Shown: piece after piece, positions 52,601 through 64,000 of the stretch | How the letters are laid out: every line of letters begins with the position of its first letter | Position numbering within the stretch: the first letter of the stretch is position 1 | Assembly (NCBI GenBank): GCA_013399695.1 | Contig: VXAU01004938.1 | Location: 2,616,018-2,680,017 of the forward strand | Direction of reading: 5' to 3' | Source of the DNA: Formicarius rufipectus | Taxonomy: Eukaryota > Chordata > Aves > Passeriformes > Formicariidae | Length of the DNA: 64,000 nt | Position numbers and translations under genes: made by a program | The notes under the pieces: generated by a model | Told to the model about the DNA's origin: nothing | The model's input: the letters and a program-made list of their open reading frames with translations, nothing else | The model's database searches: none

Positions 52601-53370
52601 CTGCTTGTAAGCTTCTAGATTGACATCCTGTTTGGCAATTAATTTTTCTTTTTACTAAATGATACTTTCTATTATAGTTGTCTGCTTTCCGTGAAAAAAG
52701 GGTTTTTTCCCTATTTCTCTGCCTAACCTCAACCACCAATGCAAAACACTTTTTTGTTTTTCTCCACTAACAACACTGATTCACTCATTCTTTTTCCACA
52801 TTAGCATCTTTGTGCTGTGGAAGCATAGAGATCTTGGTCCTAAAGGAAAGGTCTGAGGCTTAAGAAAGGGATGAAGTTCTCTATAGGTTCTCTTTCACTG
52901 CATCTTACTGCTCAACTGCTAGTACTATGAAACTTGATTTATTCTTACAAAAGCCATTATTGAAAACCTGAAATTTCTGCTATGCTGTCTCGTAAGAGGA
53001 AGAAAATATCATGGTAGCATACTAATATAACACCCAAATTTTGCTGTATTATTAAATCAGTAATTAATCAATCATTAATTAGGTGATCTCAAAAGAATGT
53101 CTCCATTTATAAAAGGAATGTCCTTTCACGTATGCAAATGTAATAAAAGCCTGTCTAGCTTGGAAGCCAATACACAGAAATCAAATCAGAACAAACTCCA
53201 TGGAGCAGAAAGAGAAAGTTTACAAAAAAAAAAAAAGTGATGGCTTTCAATATGAAGAAGATGAAACTCTGTAGCACAGTGGGTCTGGTGTACACCAGGT
53301 CAAAGAACCTACTTCAGGACAACAGGTCCATTTGCAGACTTGAAACACTTTTGAAACAGCTCAAATTGTT
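49634..53370. other. Unassigned intronic stretch
   Basis: No repeat family recognised. The longest frame, minus strand 52305-52739 (144 codons), has no family resemblance and is within chance expectation. A TAATTA-rich cluster at 53061-53083 is noted among the findings. Confidence 0.45.
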
Positions 53371-53989
53371 GCTGTGAGCAGTTGTGTGAGTGGGCAGTCA
53401 GGTCCTGGGCACCCAGCAGAGGGACAAAAGTGGAGCCGTGGCAAGGAGCTTACAGGTTCTGTCATGTTGGTGTGGAAGCTATGGATGGGCTGAGCCCTGC
53501 TGAGATCCCTCCTGTGCCTCCGATGGCTGTGGGGCCGGGCCATGCAGGGATGGGTGAAGGTGCCAGTGGAACACATGAGCAGGTGCCGAGGGACACTGTG
53601 TCTTGTGGCAGGCGCAGCTTAATAGGGTAGGATTTCTGCAGAGGTGAACATCTGCTGAAAGCGTTACACTGGAGCTGGGAGGTGTGAGTCAAACCTGCCC
53701 ACTTTGTGCTCCCTGTGTGAGCTTGGCTTGATTTAATCTGGTAAAGAGGATCTGAAAAGGAGTCTAAGCTGTCCTTGGCACCATGTGAATGGGTTGTTGG
53801 TCCATGTTGGCCATGGTTCCAAGCCCCAAGTCGTGAGGCTGTGCCAGATGAGATGCAATCAGGAGGTGGGGGAGCTGCTGGACAATGGCCTGCCCAGGGA
53901 AACCCAAGCAAGTGCAGCAAAATATTGCTGAGTAGCAACAGAAATGGAAGAATCACTAACATGGATGATAACTTGCCTATTCCTTGTAG
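53371..53989. other. GC-rich segment of unknown origin next to a CR1 tail
   Basis: Clearly richer in G and C than its surroundings, with CpG-containing words such as 'ggggccgggcc' near 53530. It adjoins a plus-strand CR1 3' end and could be older or 5' CR1 sequence or another repeat. The 178-codon minus-strand frame here is a by-product of base composition and has no recognised domain. Confidence 0.4.
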
Positions 53990-54181
53990 CCAGAGCAAGG
54001 GAGCATTGGTTCTGACTGCCTAGGGAAGTGTGGGAGTCACCAGTCCTGTAGGTGTTAAAAAGATATGGGGATGTGGCATTTAGGAACATGGTTTAATGGT
54101 GGACATGGCAATGCTGGTTTAACAATTCAACTCACTGATCTTAGAGGTCTTTTCCAAAGTGAATGATTTTATGATTCTGAT
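53990..54181 (+). repeat. CR1 LINE 3' end
   Basis: Contains 'gcctagggaagtgtgggagt', 'aacatggtttaatggtggac', 'actgatcttagaggtctttt' and ends 'gattttatgattct'. This is the CR1 3'UTR of the same group as the copy ending at 21375. Confidence 0.88.
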
Positions 54182-57100
54182 ATTACAAGGACTCTCGATC
54201 AATATTCTGTCCTTCACAAATTTCAAGCAGAAGTTTAGCACTTTAACAATCCAAGAAGAAAATACTGCATGGGAAAATTAAAACTGGCCAAAAGGCCTTC
54301 AAGTTTCCTTTCCACAAGAATGCTCCTGACAGATAAGATACATAGGCTACTCCCTAGAGCACACACTCAAATTTGGAGCCCAGTGTTTAGAGGTCCACTT
54401 GCCGCACTGAACAACTAATTTATTGGCAACAGAGACCGTTATCATCACTTCTTGTAGCAGATGCTACAGTATCAATAGGAACTTATTCTTTCCCACCTTC
54501 CCAGTGATCTGTGCACCTCTCAGATTAAATCTGTGAAGGAAAACCAGTCTCAAATTAAAAGAACACAGTCAAATAGAAGAGCTTGGGTTTACTGTTTCAA
54601 TTCCAAGAATTATTTTTTATTATTAGTTCCAATGTAAAAATGTAGACACTTTTTTCTCTGTCAGACTTCGTGACAAACTGTTAACATATTCCTTAAATGG
54701 TCTTCTTTCTTCATTCAATGAGGAACACTGAGCTGAAGGTAATAAAGGTACTGGCCCTATCTACTTAATTGATATCCTGCAAGATGTGACAGGCATCAAC
54801 ATATAATGTCAAGCAGTTGACATTTCATAAGCTTTTTTGCTCTTAACCCTAACATAAACCAATAGCAGATGAGACTTGTCAACAATTTGCTAGTTGCTTA
54901 GTACAGTCCAACTATAATGCTCTAGACTGCACACTATATATCTGGTTGGCATTAAAGTGCATAACGAAGAACATATTTACAGACTGTATTTTTCCAATTT
55001 TAATCACTATATGGAAGGATTAATGGGATTAAAGTTCATGTCAGAAGCCAAATTGTTCTAATAAAATATGAAGCATTTATCTACTGAGAGGTTGGATAGA
55101 GTGAAGTTTGTTTATTGCCAAATCTGAAACAATGCTAACTAGAGCATGTGTTACTTAATCTCATTCATGCCCATAAGATTTCACATGCTAAGACTAAGCT
55201 GAGTAAATAAAATTCAGAAACTTGAAGGAAATCCCATTCTTTTATTTTTATTGAGCACTAGTAATAAGCTTGGCTCTGTACTGGAAACAGCCTGTTTTCC
55301 AGCTCACTTCAGCTCCATCTAAGGTACCTAAGGCTCCATTAATAATCTCTATATGGCTTGAAAACTACTGGGCAAATAAGACGACAGTCCTACCAGAACC
55401 CAGGAAAAGAACTGGATAAGCAAAGAGTCTTCACAAACATAGCCAATTGTCACAGCATTTCACCTGGCACTTGTAAACCAATGGTGATGCTCTCATTCCA
55501 CTCAAGGCAACAGAAGATGAGCCATTCATTTCATAGGATCAGAATTCTTCTCTGTATCTTTACCTGAAGGAACTTACAGAGCAGTTTATGCAAATAGAAG
55601 TACTCTGCTCTAAAGTCCAAACATGACATTTTGATCATTGTGCTGCTGTTCAGGAAGAGATTCCAAAGAACACATCAGATAAAAGCACCAAAAGAAGAAG
55701 ATATGTAAGTGTAAGGAATAGCTCTTCCAAGTTATGAACATAAAAAAAAAAAAAAAAAACACAAAAAACACACCCAAAAAAACCCCACAAACATTGCAGC
55801 AGAATGCAACCAAAACCAGAACAATATATAATACAATTGAATTTATTTCTAAGATGTGCAGTCCTTACCATTGTAGCACTTCTACAAGTCTATGCCAGGA
55901 GCACATATGTAGTCTCATTTCCCCAAAGAAAGGGGGATACAGGAGATGGACTGAACATAATCATTGCAAAAAAACAATTCATAGAACTCTTAAAAAACTC
56001 AAAATAGTAAATTTTAAAATATTTCAAAACTTCATGCAAAGCATTCCAAAACAAAACTAAACCAATGAAACCATTTTCAATAAGAAGAGGGCTTTTTAGA
56101 GGTTGGGAGACAAAAAGATAGTACTTCAAATGAAAATGGAAGTTTCAGCAGTAAGCTTATAGAAAATCCTGGATTTCCAGGCAAGACAAAAGAGCCTACA
56201 GGCACTTGGAAAAACAGTGGAGAAAGAATAAATGCTAAACACACAGCCACAGCTACAGATGACTGGGAGGAGGAGGAGCAAAACAATTTAACTAGAAATT
56301 GGGAAGTTAGATGAGCAGAATAGGTATCTTTGAACATAGCGGAAAAACGCTGCATTGAAGAATTAGAACTCTGCAAATATTAATGTATCTGAGTTACAAA
56401 AGATACATGAAAAAAGACAACCCAAACTGACTCTTTCCACACTATAAAAACCTATACTTAGGTGCAGGACATCACCTAAATTCAATCGAACATCACTGTG
56501 CTTTATATCCCGCATGTACTCGCCACATTCAAAACATCCACCAAATCTTCTGTCATCCTCCCTGTTGTCAACCCCAGGCATCAGAGTTTGAGACTTCAAA
56601 CAAACATGATGGACCAGACAGAAATCTTGAACTAGAACAGATGGAGCATATTTGCTTTTCAGATACATATAGCTTTATCTCCACATCTTGCACAAATACC
56701 ATTAAAAATGAAATTAAATGTAGTAACTTCTGTATTTCAGATACACTTAAATCACAGCAGGCTGGGTCTCATTCTGAAAGTATGATACTTAATGACTACA
56801 GAGCTTGTTCAAATGAGAATACCCTTATTAAAAAGGCAAAAAACAAAGATGTATTGACTTTACCTGTGCACTCTGGGTGCTTAGCATTCAGTACATTTCA
56901 AACAAATTAAAACTAGTATTTGGCAAGGGGATATTAAGGGGTTTTTTGTTAATACTGTGGAAACGCAAATATAGTCTTGAAGACAGAGAGGTGATAAGTT
57001 TCTAAAAAACTAAAGCCCACTTGGCTCACATTACATAGATTATGTTTGCAATATGAATAAGAGACTGTAGAATTCAAGGAAAGACAGTGGGAGCACTTGG

Positions 57101-57900
57101 GAGGTAAAGACAAACATGCTATATACTTTTTTATCTTCTTAAAATAAGAAATACACATTTTTTTTTAATTTTGAAAATTACAATTTTTGAAGCTATGTTT
57201 CCATTTTCATATAAATTAAATTTAATAAGGTATTCATCTCAGTAACTAACTGTGGGCATCTTTGAAACATTTTGGTTTCACATCCCAGTTCTGAAGTGTC
57301 TCAAGCCTCACCATTTCCAAAATCTAGTAATATTTCACTTTGGAATGAAATAAAACAATTTGGGTATTTTACAAATATATAAATTGTTCTTAAACAATTA
57401 AGTCAGCCTACTGCAAATACCTACCTGCACATGAAGAGCTTCATCCTTTGCATCTAAAGCTTGATAAAATGTCAGGATAAACCCCCATTTAAATACTTTC
57501 AGACACTACCTAGTAATGAAAACAAGGCTGTAATTTCTGCACCCTGCAGAGCAGTGATGCAAAGCCATGTAAGTTTTACTGTCTCATCTCTGATAGACAT
57601 GAGAATGCAAAAGGCTTCAATCAGATAGAGCCAGCACTTTCTAAAGCTCTTACATCACTGCCACAAATGCAGTGTTCTACATGCTGTTGCACACTCAGCC
57701 AATAAACTTGGAAGCAGGAAATTCACTTATTTGTATGTTATCCTTCATAATGCATTATATGTGTCTAGAGATTAGCACTCTAGATCATAGCCATGCAAAT
57801 CTCTGATATAATTTAAACTGAACCGTGATAAAAGATAAAACACTACTCTCCATACCAGAGGAACTGAGGCATAGAAGGAAAAGACAGACCTGCAGTGACT
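54182..57900. other. Unassigned intronic stretch
   Basis: No recognised repeat apart from an A/C-rich low-complexity tract at 55742-55800. A pair of GGATTA words occurs at 55017-55031. No exon was recognised. Confidence 0.45.
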
Positions 57901-57933
57901 GCTTAAGTTCCTGAACATTTACTAAAAAAAAAT

Positions 57934-57934
<1 letters not shown>

Positions 57935-58008
<74 letters not shown>
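57935..58008. repeat. (CA)n followed by a 63-base poly(A)
   Basis: A short (AC)n tract leads into 63 uninterrupted A (57946-58008), the longest homopolymer in the window. Confidence 0.92.
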
Positions 58009-58012
<4 letters not shown>

Positions 58013-58106
58013 AAACCAACCACAAAAAAACAGAGCAAAAAAATTCTTGGTAGACACACATACAGAAATCAGTTACGGGGGAGAAGAATCTGGTTTTAAA
58101 CATACT

Positions 58107-58182
58107 GACCAGCTCTGCTGGTAAAAGAACCAGGCACCTTGGATTCAAATTTCATGCTCTCACCACTAAACCACAATCCCTG
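58107..58182 (-). pseudogene. tRNA-like sequence (tRNA pseudogene or tRNA-derived SINE head)
   Basis: The reverse complement contains 'gtttagtggtgagagcat', a D-arm-like block, then 'gaatccaaggtgcc' and a possible T-arm CTGGT/ACCAG closing a short loop 'tctttt'. This order and spacing resemble the A and B boxes of tRNA promoters, closest to Asp/Gly/Ile-type D-arms. The acceptor ends do not pair well and the T-loop lacks the standard TTCGA, so it is not a functional tRNA. The plus-strand poly(A) upstream is on the wrong side to be its tail. Confidence 0.35.
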
Positions 58183-60784
58183 CAGAGCATTTAAGAAAAG
58201 CTATAAAATGGAACATCAAACAGCAAATGCAGAGCTCTAGGATGTACTTGAATACCATCAAGAGCATTCAACTAATCAGATTTCTTGTTAGTTAAATATG
58301 CATAAACAGAAGAGAAATTATCTGACACAGTAGAATATCACAGGGATTTCTACATGGTTACCACAAAGAGAGAGGAGATAGTGCTTCTGTAACAAACTAA
58401 GAATGAATGACAAAATCAAGAAACAAATATGGTAACAAGCAGTGATGAAACACAAGTCAACCATTCTTGCAGCTAAACAAAATGGTTAAGGTTTAGTCAC
58501 AATTTCATAACTTAGGTATGACATGTAAATGCAAGAGAAGAATAACTAAATAGTTCTGACATTAAATCCTTTCAATATAAGTCTCTTGAGAGAAACACTC
58601 TTCCTCCACAGCTCTGCATTTCATTTTGTGCTTTTCCTCATTACATATCTGCCATACTCAACTGTGACTTTAGGTATTTTTAAGAAAGATCAAGCCTAGA
58701 ATGGCACATACTATGCTGAACCTCACAAAAATTCAGAATCGATTACCATTTTCTGTAGAAAAAGAAACTTTGCAATGAAAATTTTACAAGGAAATTCATG
58801 TACTGAGCAAAAGTACTGCTCAATTCCAGCAGCAGCCAATAATGGCTTTAGAGGAAGGTATCAGGACCCTCTTGTTGGTAAAAGCAGATTCCTCTTCAGA
58901 ATAAGAGTATTCCCAGTCTGTGATAACTCAAGTCTAAACCTAGAAGCATGAGATAAAGTAGTTCCTCTGAAATAAAAATCTATAATCTTAGTAACCACAT
59001 TTATATTTTATTATTGCTATATAAAAGCATTACCTACTTCACCATTCAGTGGTCAAACCTTGGATTTAGCAGGAATGGCTACAGCAGCCTTCTGTGGCAA
59101 ATATCTATCTAGTTGCATGATGTTGGCACAATCTATCATTTCATTCTCTTCAGCTCCTATCCCAATTCTATACCAGACTTGAGTAAAAANATTACGAGAC
59201 TTGTTTTTTCAAAGATATTAAGCATACCCAATTGTAATTCTCTTTTAGTTTATTTTGAAACCCTAGGACTATTTCTGCACCTATAAGAAACATCCATCAC
59301 TTCAGAGAGGCACACATGAAAGCATCCTGACCACTTCAATGTACACTCAGAACAGAAGAACACATGCTTTTCAAGACATAACCATAGTCATGTTATTAAG
59401 GCCACTGGGTTTGCTAATGCTACATAATCAGAAAACAGATACCATGGCTGATAAAGTACCATTGCTACTAACCAGTCTACTGGGTCTTCTCCTTCAATTC
59501 AAATGTCAGTGCATGCATTTTTTTGAATCTGGCCACGTCTACAGGTGTGAACTACATGTATAGCTGTTGATCAGTTAGAGTGCATACTCTGAGCTCCCAG
59601 AAAGGATAAAAGCAACAGAAGGTAGATGACAAAAATATTGACTTTAGTAATTAGAAAAAGCCAGGTGCAGCTAATAAGAAGGAACGTTCAACTGGGATTT
59701 TTGGGGGTTTTTTAACTTTATTACAGTTGAGACACAGAAGCCAAGTAAATGACAGGACTCTTTTACTATATGACTGCTGATAGAACACTCTGCACAGAAA
59801 AACTACTGCAGCTGATCTGGTAGGAACACAAGTCCTAGATGGAGGTCTTCGTTCAGGTCAAGCTCTGGCAAATTCTAATCCTTCTCAGGTGACATTACAT
59901 GTATTCAACCACATCCAGTTGATCTCTTCAAATATTTTCCTTCCTCTCCTCTTTAAGCCTTCCAAAGTGTATTTAAGTAGCACACACTAATGTTATTTTA
60001 CCCAATGAACCTCATGTTACATCAGGCTCAATGTGCAGTAGTTTCACTCAGCGGCTGCTTGGAAAGCTATTGAGAGGAAACAATATGAAACCAAGTCTGT
60101 CTTCAAATTCAGGTTTAGTAGAGTCACATTTCAACCCTTTTCCAAAAGCTGAAAAGAAACCCTACATATTGATGCTACTGCTAATGTTACAATAACTGAA
60201 ATAAAAGTTGGAAGCATGAAGACTTTTTCTGGGAGTCTGATGAAAGAATCAAAAGCAAGGAAAGAGTCCTCAAATAGAGCATTAGCAGAGTGAACTACTT
60301 AAAAGAGAGAAGTGTCTGACTTTGTCTTTCTGAAGCACCTGACAAATACTGCATGAGACAATACCCTAGAGCAAGCACCACTTCAGGAGTATCTACTGTA
60401 GATGAGACAGATTGGCACCATCCCCAGATTTACAATAAAATGAGTGAGATCAGTTAGGTCTAGTATCTTTATCATTATATTCGTGGTGCATTCCTTGCAA
60501 TTTGCACACACTTGAGAGAAGAAAAATAGGGGAGCAAAGAACTTGTATGATGCAAAACTAGCATGATATAGAACCTTATTTTTATGACAACTTTAAATGG
60601 CTCAGATCACCAAGACAAACTTAGCTGTTTGTCATTCTTGATTTCACCTCTTACCTCATTTCTGCTGTGCATAATCAGCTTTTCTTGCATAGAAGCACAA
60701 ATATAAGAAAGGGAAGAGGTGAAGCCGGTGCTATTTCATGACTTCTGCTAGAATGGGAGTCTTGTTAAGGCAAAGCAACCACAT
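58183..60784. other. Unassigned intronic stretch
   Basis: No exon or repeat recognised. One N at 59190 follows a short A-run. Confidence 0.45.
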
Positions 60785-61475
60785 CTGGATGGCTTTTGAG
60801 TATCTCCAAGGATAAGGTCTCCTTAACCTCTCTGGACATGTGCCAATCCTCAGTCACCTTCACTCTAAAAAATGTTCCCTGATGTTCAGAGGTTATCTCC
60901 TATGTTTCAGTTTGTGCCCATTGCTTCTTGTTCTGAGCACCACTAAAAAGAGGCTGGTCCTGACATATTTGCACCCTCCCTTCAGCTACATCATTGAGAT
61001 TCCCTCTGAGCTTTCTCAAGACTGAACAGTCTCAGCTCCCTCAACCTTCCTCACAGGACAGATGCTCCAATCCCTCAATCATCTTTGTGGGCCCTTTTCC
61101 AAACTCTTTGCATTACTGAGAAGCCTAGAGAGAGACCACGATTTTCACGTGTGCCTCACCAGTGCTGACTAAAGGGGAAGAATCACCTGATGGCATCAAC
61201 TCTTCTAATACAACCCAGAATACCATTAGCCTTCATTGCAGCAAGGGCATATTGCTGGCTCACATTCAACATAGCACTCACCATGTTCCCCACAGCCTTT
61301 TCTGCCAGGCTTCTTTCCTCTTGAGTGTCCCCCAGAGTACACTGCTGTGTGTGGTTGTTCTTTCCCAGGTGCAGGACTTCACACTTCTTGTTGAACTTTG
61401 TGAGGTTTCTTTTGATTTCTTCAGCTTATTGAGGTCCCCCCTGGATGGGGGATATTTTCCAGAATACTTGCTGGC
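60785..61475 (-). repeat. Older CR1 LINE fragment
   Basis: The plus strand shows 'ttttgagtatctccaaggat', 'tatgtttcagtttgtgccca', 'ttgcttcttgttctgagcac', 'gctgtgtgtggttgttcttt', 'cccaggtgcaggacttcaca' and 'cttcttgttgaactttgtga' in the order of a minus-strand CR1 3'UTR plus the end of ORF2. It is more diverged than the 37-kb copy. The plus-strand 126-codon frame is antisense to it. Confidence 0.85.
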
Positions 61476-63415
61476 ACAAGATGCAAACAACAAGACATTT
61501 TTAGCAGAACAGACAATATCCTTTTCTTATATCCAAAGCTGAGCAAAACTAGACTCTCTTTGACACAATACAGAAGTCTCTGTATTGGGATGTTGAGACA
61601 ATACAAGAGAGAGATAGAGAACGTGCAGCACAAATACAGTCAGATAACTGAAAAATTGTTGGCTTTCTGGCTCAAACAGATAGATGAGGCTGAACTCCAA
61701 TCTGAGATGGAGGGAATATTTTTTTGTGTGCAGGTATGTGCCCTCAACAAAGAGGTGCTACATAATCCAGTGAACATGGACAAATCTGAGATGAGATACC
61801 CAGCTTTGACCCAAATCATGAATAACAAGGTTATTCTATGGCTCTTCTTCCTCACCTTCCTGTGTCAGTTTTGCTGACCCAAATCCTTCAAAACAAGTGT
61901 ATATTTTTACTACTCCATATCTGTACAGCACTAGAGATACACCTTGTGTAGCACCAGGTGGCCTTCGTGTTCTATTTTCACACAAATATAAGATTTTACA
62001 GATTAACTTCTTAGTTTCACACCACACATTTTGCATTGAAGCAGTTCATAGTTTTCTGTTTCTACAAGAATCTATATTAAAAAACCACATAGCAGAGTAA
62101 ACTTGAATCAAAGTAAGCTTTATAGCAAAAAAATGCTTACTTTAAACACTACCAAAGAATACCAAACAAAAAAAAAAACCAAATCAAACAAAAAAACACC
62201 ACATAGAACCAAACCAGCAATCTATTCATGTAAAAATCAGTATTTGTTGAACAATTTAAAGACCAAGACAGATGCATGCAGGCCAGATATATTTCATGTG
62301 GCTCAGGCAAGGAACCTAAGTTAAAGAACTGTCCTGTCATCAGCTGTTGCAACAGGAGTAGATCACAACAGCAAAGGCACACAACTACCCCGCTCCAAAA
62401 GGTGCCTTCACTCGGATGTCCTGCAATAAGTCAGCTTTCCTTACACATGACCACTCAACAAAGCAGGGGAGAGACCACTGATCATTTTAGAGAGGATAGG
62501 AAACCAAATTTAAGAGGTAAAACCACTTCCTGAGAAAGCTGTTGATGAAATAAAATATAACTTGATACAGACAAATAAGGAAGCTGAAAAGCTCCTTGGT
62601 ACATGAAGTATCTCAGATTAGAGACTATTTGGAAGTATTTTGCTATAATTGGCCAAAGCTTTAAGCCAACTAGAACCAAGTAGCTGCTGTGCTTTGAACA
62701 CAACTTAGTACACCTTGGGTGCATCACAGTGATTGTGCCAAGTTACAGTTACTCTTGCTGAGTCGAAACTGAATCCACGACTGCCACATTATTAGCATCC
62801 ACTGTGTAAAACGAGATGCAAACCAGGTCTGAAATACCTGTCATGAGTAACAGGCCAAAGAACAGTTCTGCTGTTGGTAGGAAATGCAGGACATATTTCT
62901 GATTTCTGCTCTGGCAACATTAGTTCAGAGGTTGTAGGGCCAGCCCTACAAGGCCTCACCTCAGCTGGGACCCATAAGTACTATTTCAATATAGATAAAA
63001 CAAAAGGTGACAAAATTCCCATTCAAGGGAGTCATAGCCACATGCTTGCCAGTGGCATCACTGTGTAAACTGGTAGGTTTATAATAAAACCATATTTTAC
63101 CTCCCAAAGTTTTTTAGTAATTCAAGAAAGAATCAAGGGTGAATCAGTGACACCAATCTTTACTAAGCATAGTTGCTGTTTCAGTTGTTTCCATCGTGCC
63201 CAGAAAGTTTTAGTATGGGCTTGATGGGTGTTGTCAGCGCTGCTATACATGTGTGGATTAAGCTGTGCATGCACAACAGCCATTTGTCTGATGTGGCTAG
63301 TTTGGGGGGTTTTTGGTATTTCAAAGGTGGCAACCATACGGCTGAGAAGAGCAGACATTACTGCAGAGTATATATTTGTGGGGGACATATTTCAGCCAGC
63401 ATTTCAACTCAAAAA
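61476..63415. other. Unassigned intronic stretch
   Basis: Contains an A-rich low-complexity tract at 62167-62205. The 105-codon plus-strand frame (61560-61877) has no recognised family. Confidence 0.45.
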
Positions 63416-63852
63416 AAGAAAATAATGCATCTGGAACAGGAAGTTTATATTTTATCGCACCACTGCAATTCTCTAACACAAATACACTTGCCCCTTTGCA
63501 GTGTAAAACAGTACAAGTTTCTTCCAAGATATAAAAAGGCATAAACATTGTCTTCATTGCTGCACATGGTCTACTTGGGAGTTAGAGCTCATGCAACTGC
63601 TCAGTGATTAAAAAGAAAACCGAAAAAAAAAAANAAGAAAATAATGCATCTGGAACAGGAAGTTTATATTTTATCGCACCACTGCAATTCTCTAACACAA
63701 ATACACTTGCCCCTTTGCAGTGTAAAACAGTACAAGTTTCTTCCAAGATATAAAAAGGCATAAACATTGTCTTCATTGCTGCACATGGTCTACTTGGGAG
63801 TTAGAGCTCATGCAACTGCTCAGTGATTAAAAAAAAAACCGAAAAAAAAAAA
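63416..63852. repeat. 219-bp head-to-tail duplication spanning an N
   Basis: Bases 63416-63633 and 63635-63852 are the same sequence, starting 'aagaaaataatgcatctgga' and ending in an A-run. I see one substitution (g at 63615 against a at 63834), and the copies are separated by a single N at 63634. Near identity plus an N inside the A-run suggests an assembly overlap that was not merged rather than a biological tandem repeat. Confidence 0.9.
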
Positions 63853-64000
63853 AAAAAAAACACCAACCTAAAAGCCAACGTCACAAACATTACTTATCTT
63901 TCAGGTCCCTTCCTCCATCTACGTTTGGGTCTGTTTTTCATCAGGATGGAGAAAATCTTGACAATTCTCACAAAAAATATAGACAAAAGTTTCTGCAAGG

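Larger units (their letters stand above)
18526..64000 (-). other. RSPO2: RSPO2 intron (partial) between signal-peptide exon and Fu1 exon
   Basis: At least 45.5 kb of intron lying upstream of the Fu1 exon in transcription. All repeats listed from 19.9 to 63.9 kb are inside it. I searched the minus strand for the hydrophobic RSPO2 signal peptide followed by an Arg-rich propeptide and saw none, so the ATG exon is placed beyond 64000. The assignment as intron rests on gene orientation and on the known large size of this intron in other vertebrates. Confidence 0.75.

Noticed and set aside
52305..52739. 144-codon minus-strand open frame
   Set aside because: No known domain, no splice signals matching a gene, and about one frame of this length is expected by chance in 64 kb of this composition.
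53462..53998. 178-codon minus-strand open frame, Pro/Ser/Leu-rich
   Set aside because: Lies in a GC-rich segment where stops are scarce. It resembles no protein family and overlaps the start of a CR1 tail in antisense.
61162..61542. 126-codon plus-strand frame
   Set aside because: Antisense to a minus-strand CR1; no independent support.
63906..64000. Minus-strand frame with a hydrophobic stretch followed by basic residues near the right edge, considered as the RSPO2 signal-peptide exon
   Set aside because: The sequence does not align with the RSPO2 N-terminus, has no donor at the right phase and hits a stop within the basic part.
1..64000. CRISPR arrays, operons, bacterial promoters or terminators
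   Set aside because: Nothing of the kind is visible; the window is vertebrate nuclear DNA.

Overview
The window is vertebrate, almost certainly avian, nuclear DNA: AT-rich, no bacterial-style operons, and interspersed repeats dominated by CR1 LINEs whose 3' ends carry the bird-type ATTCTATGATTCT tail. Four isolated N characters (14016, 33004, 59190, 63634) mark a draft assembly.

The only host gene I can support is RSPO2 (R-spondin 2, a secreted Wnt-pathway amplifier), on the minus strand. Three consecutive coding exons are present: 18337-18525 (first furin-like repeat), 7751-7894 (second furin-like repeat) and 6895-7083 (thrombospondin type 1 repeat). All have consensus AG/GT splice sites and phase-1 junctions, and together encode about residues 32-205. 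The signal-peptide exon should lie beyond base 64000 and the basic C-terminal exon left of base 1, so everything else is RSPO2 intron: part of the intron after the TSP1 exon (1-6894), a 667-bp intron (7084-7750), a 10.4-kb intron (7895-18336) and at least 45 kb of the intron after the signal-peptide exon (18526-64000).

Intronic layout from left to right: CR1 fragments at 0.6, 2.9-3.4 and 6.0 kb; AT and A-rich simple repeats at 8.9 and 9.7 kb; a long CR1 reverse-transcriptase fragment at 19.9-21.4 kb; older LINE remnants at 22.9 and 24.6 kb; an unidentified 140-bp sequence present as inverted copies at 25.5 and 27.0 kb; a CR1 3' end at 30.4-30.9 kb; a clean 5'-truncated RTE-like retrotransposon with a 10-bp target-site duplication at 31.6-32.2 kb; a solo LTR with a 5-bp duplication at 32.6-33.4 kb; a CR1 nested inside another CR1 at 37.1-38.3 kb; A-runs of 55 and 63 bases at 49.4 and 57.9 kb; a CR1 tail at 54.0 kb; a tRNA-like sequence at 58.1 kb; an older CR1 at 60.8-61.5 kb; and a 219-bp head-to-tail duplication at 63.4-63.85 kb that looks like an assembly error.

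The most notable item is the RTE-like insertion. It keeps an uninterrupted 3' ORF, a trinucleotide tail and an exact target-site duplication, so it looks much younger than the CR1 around it. RTE elements are patchily distributed in birds and some have been linked to horizontal transfer.
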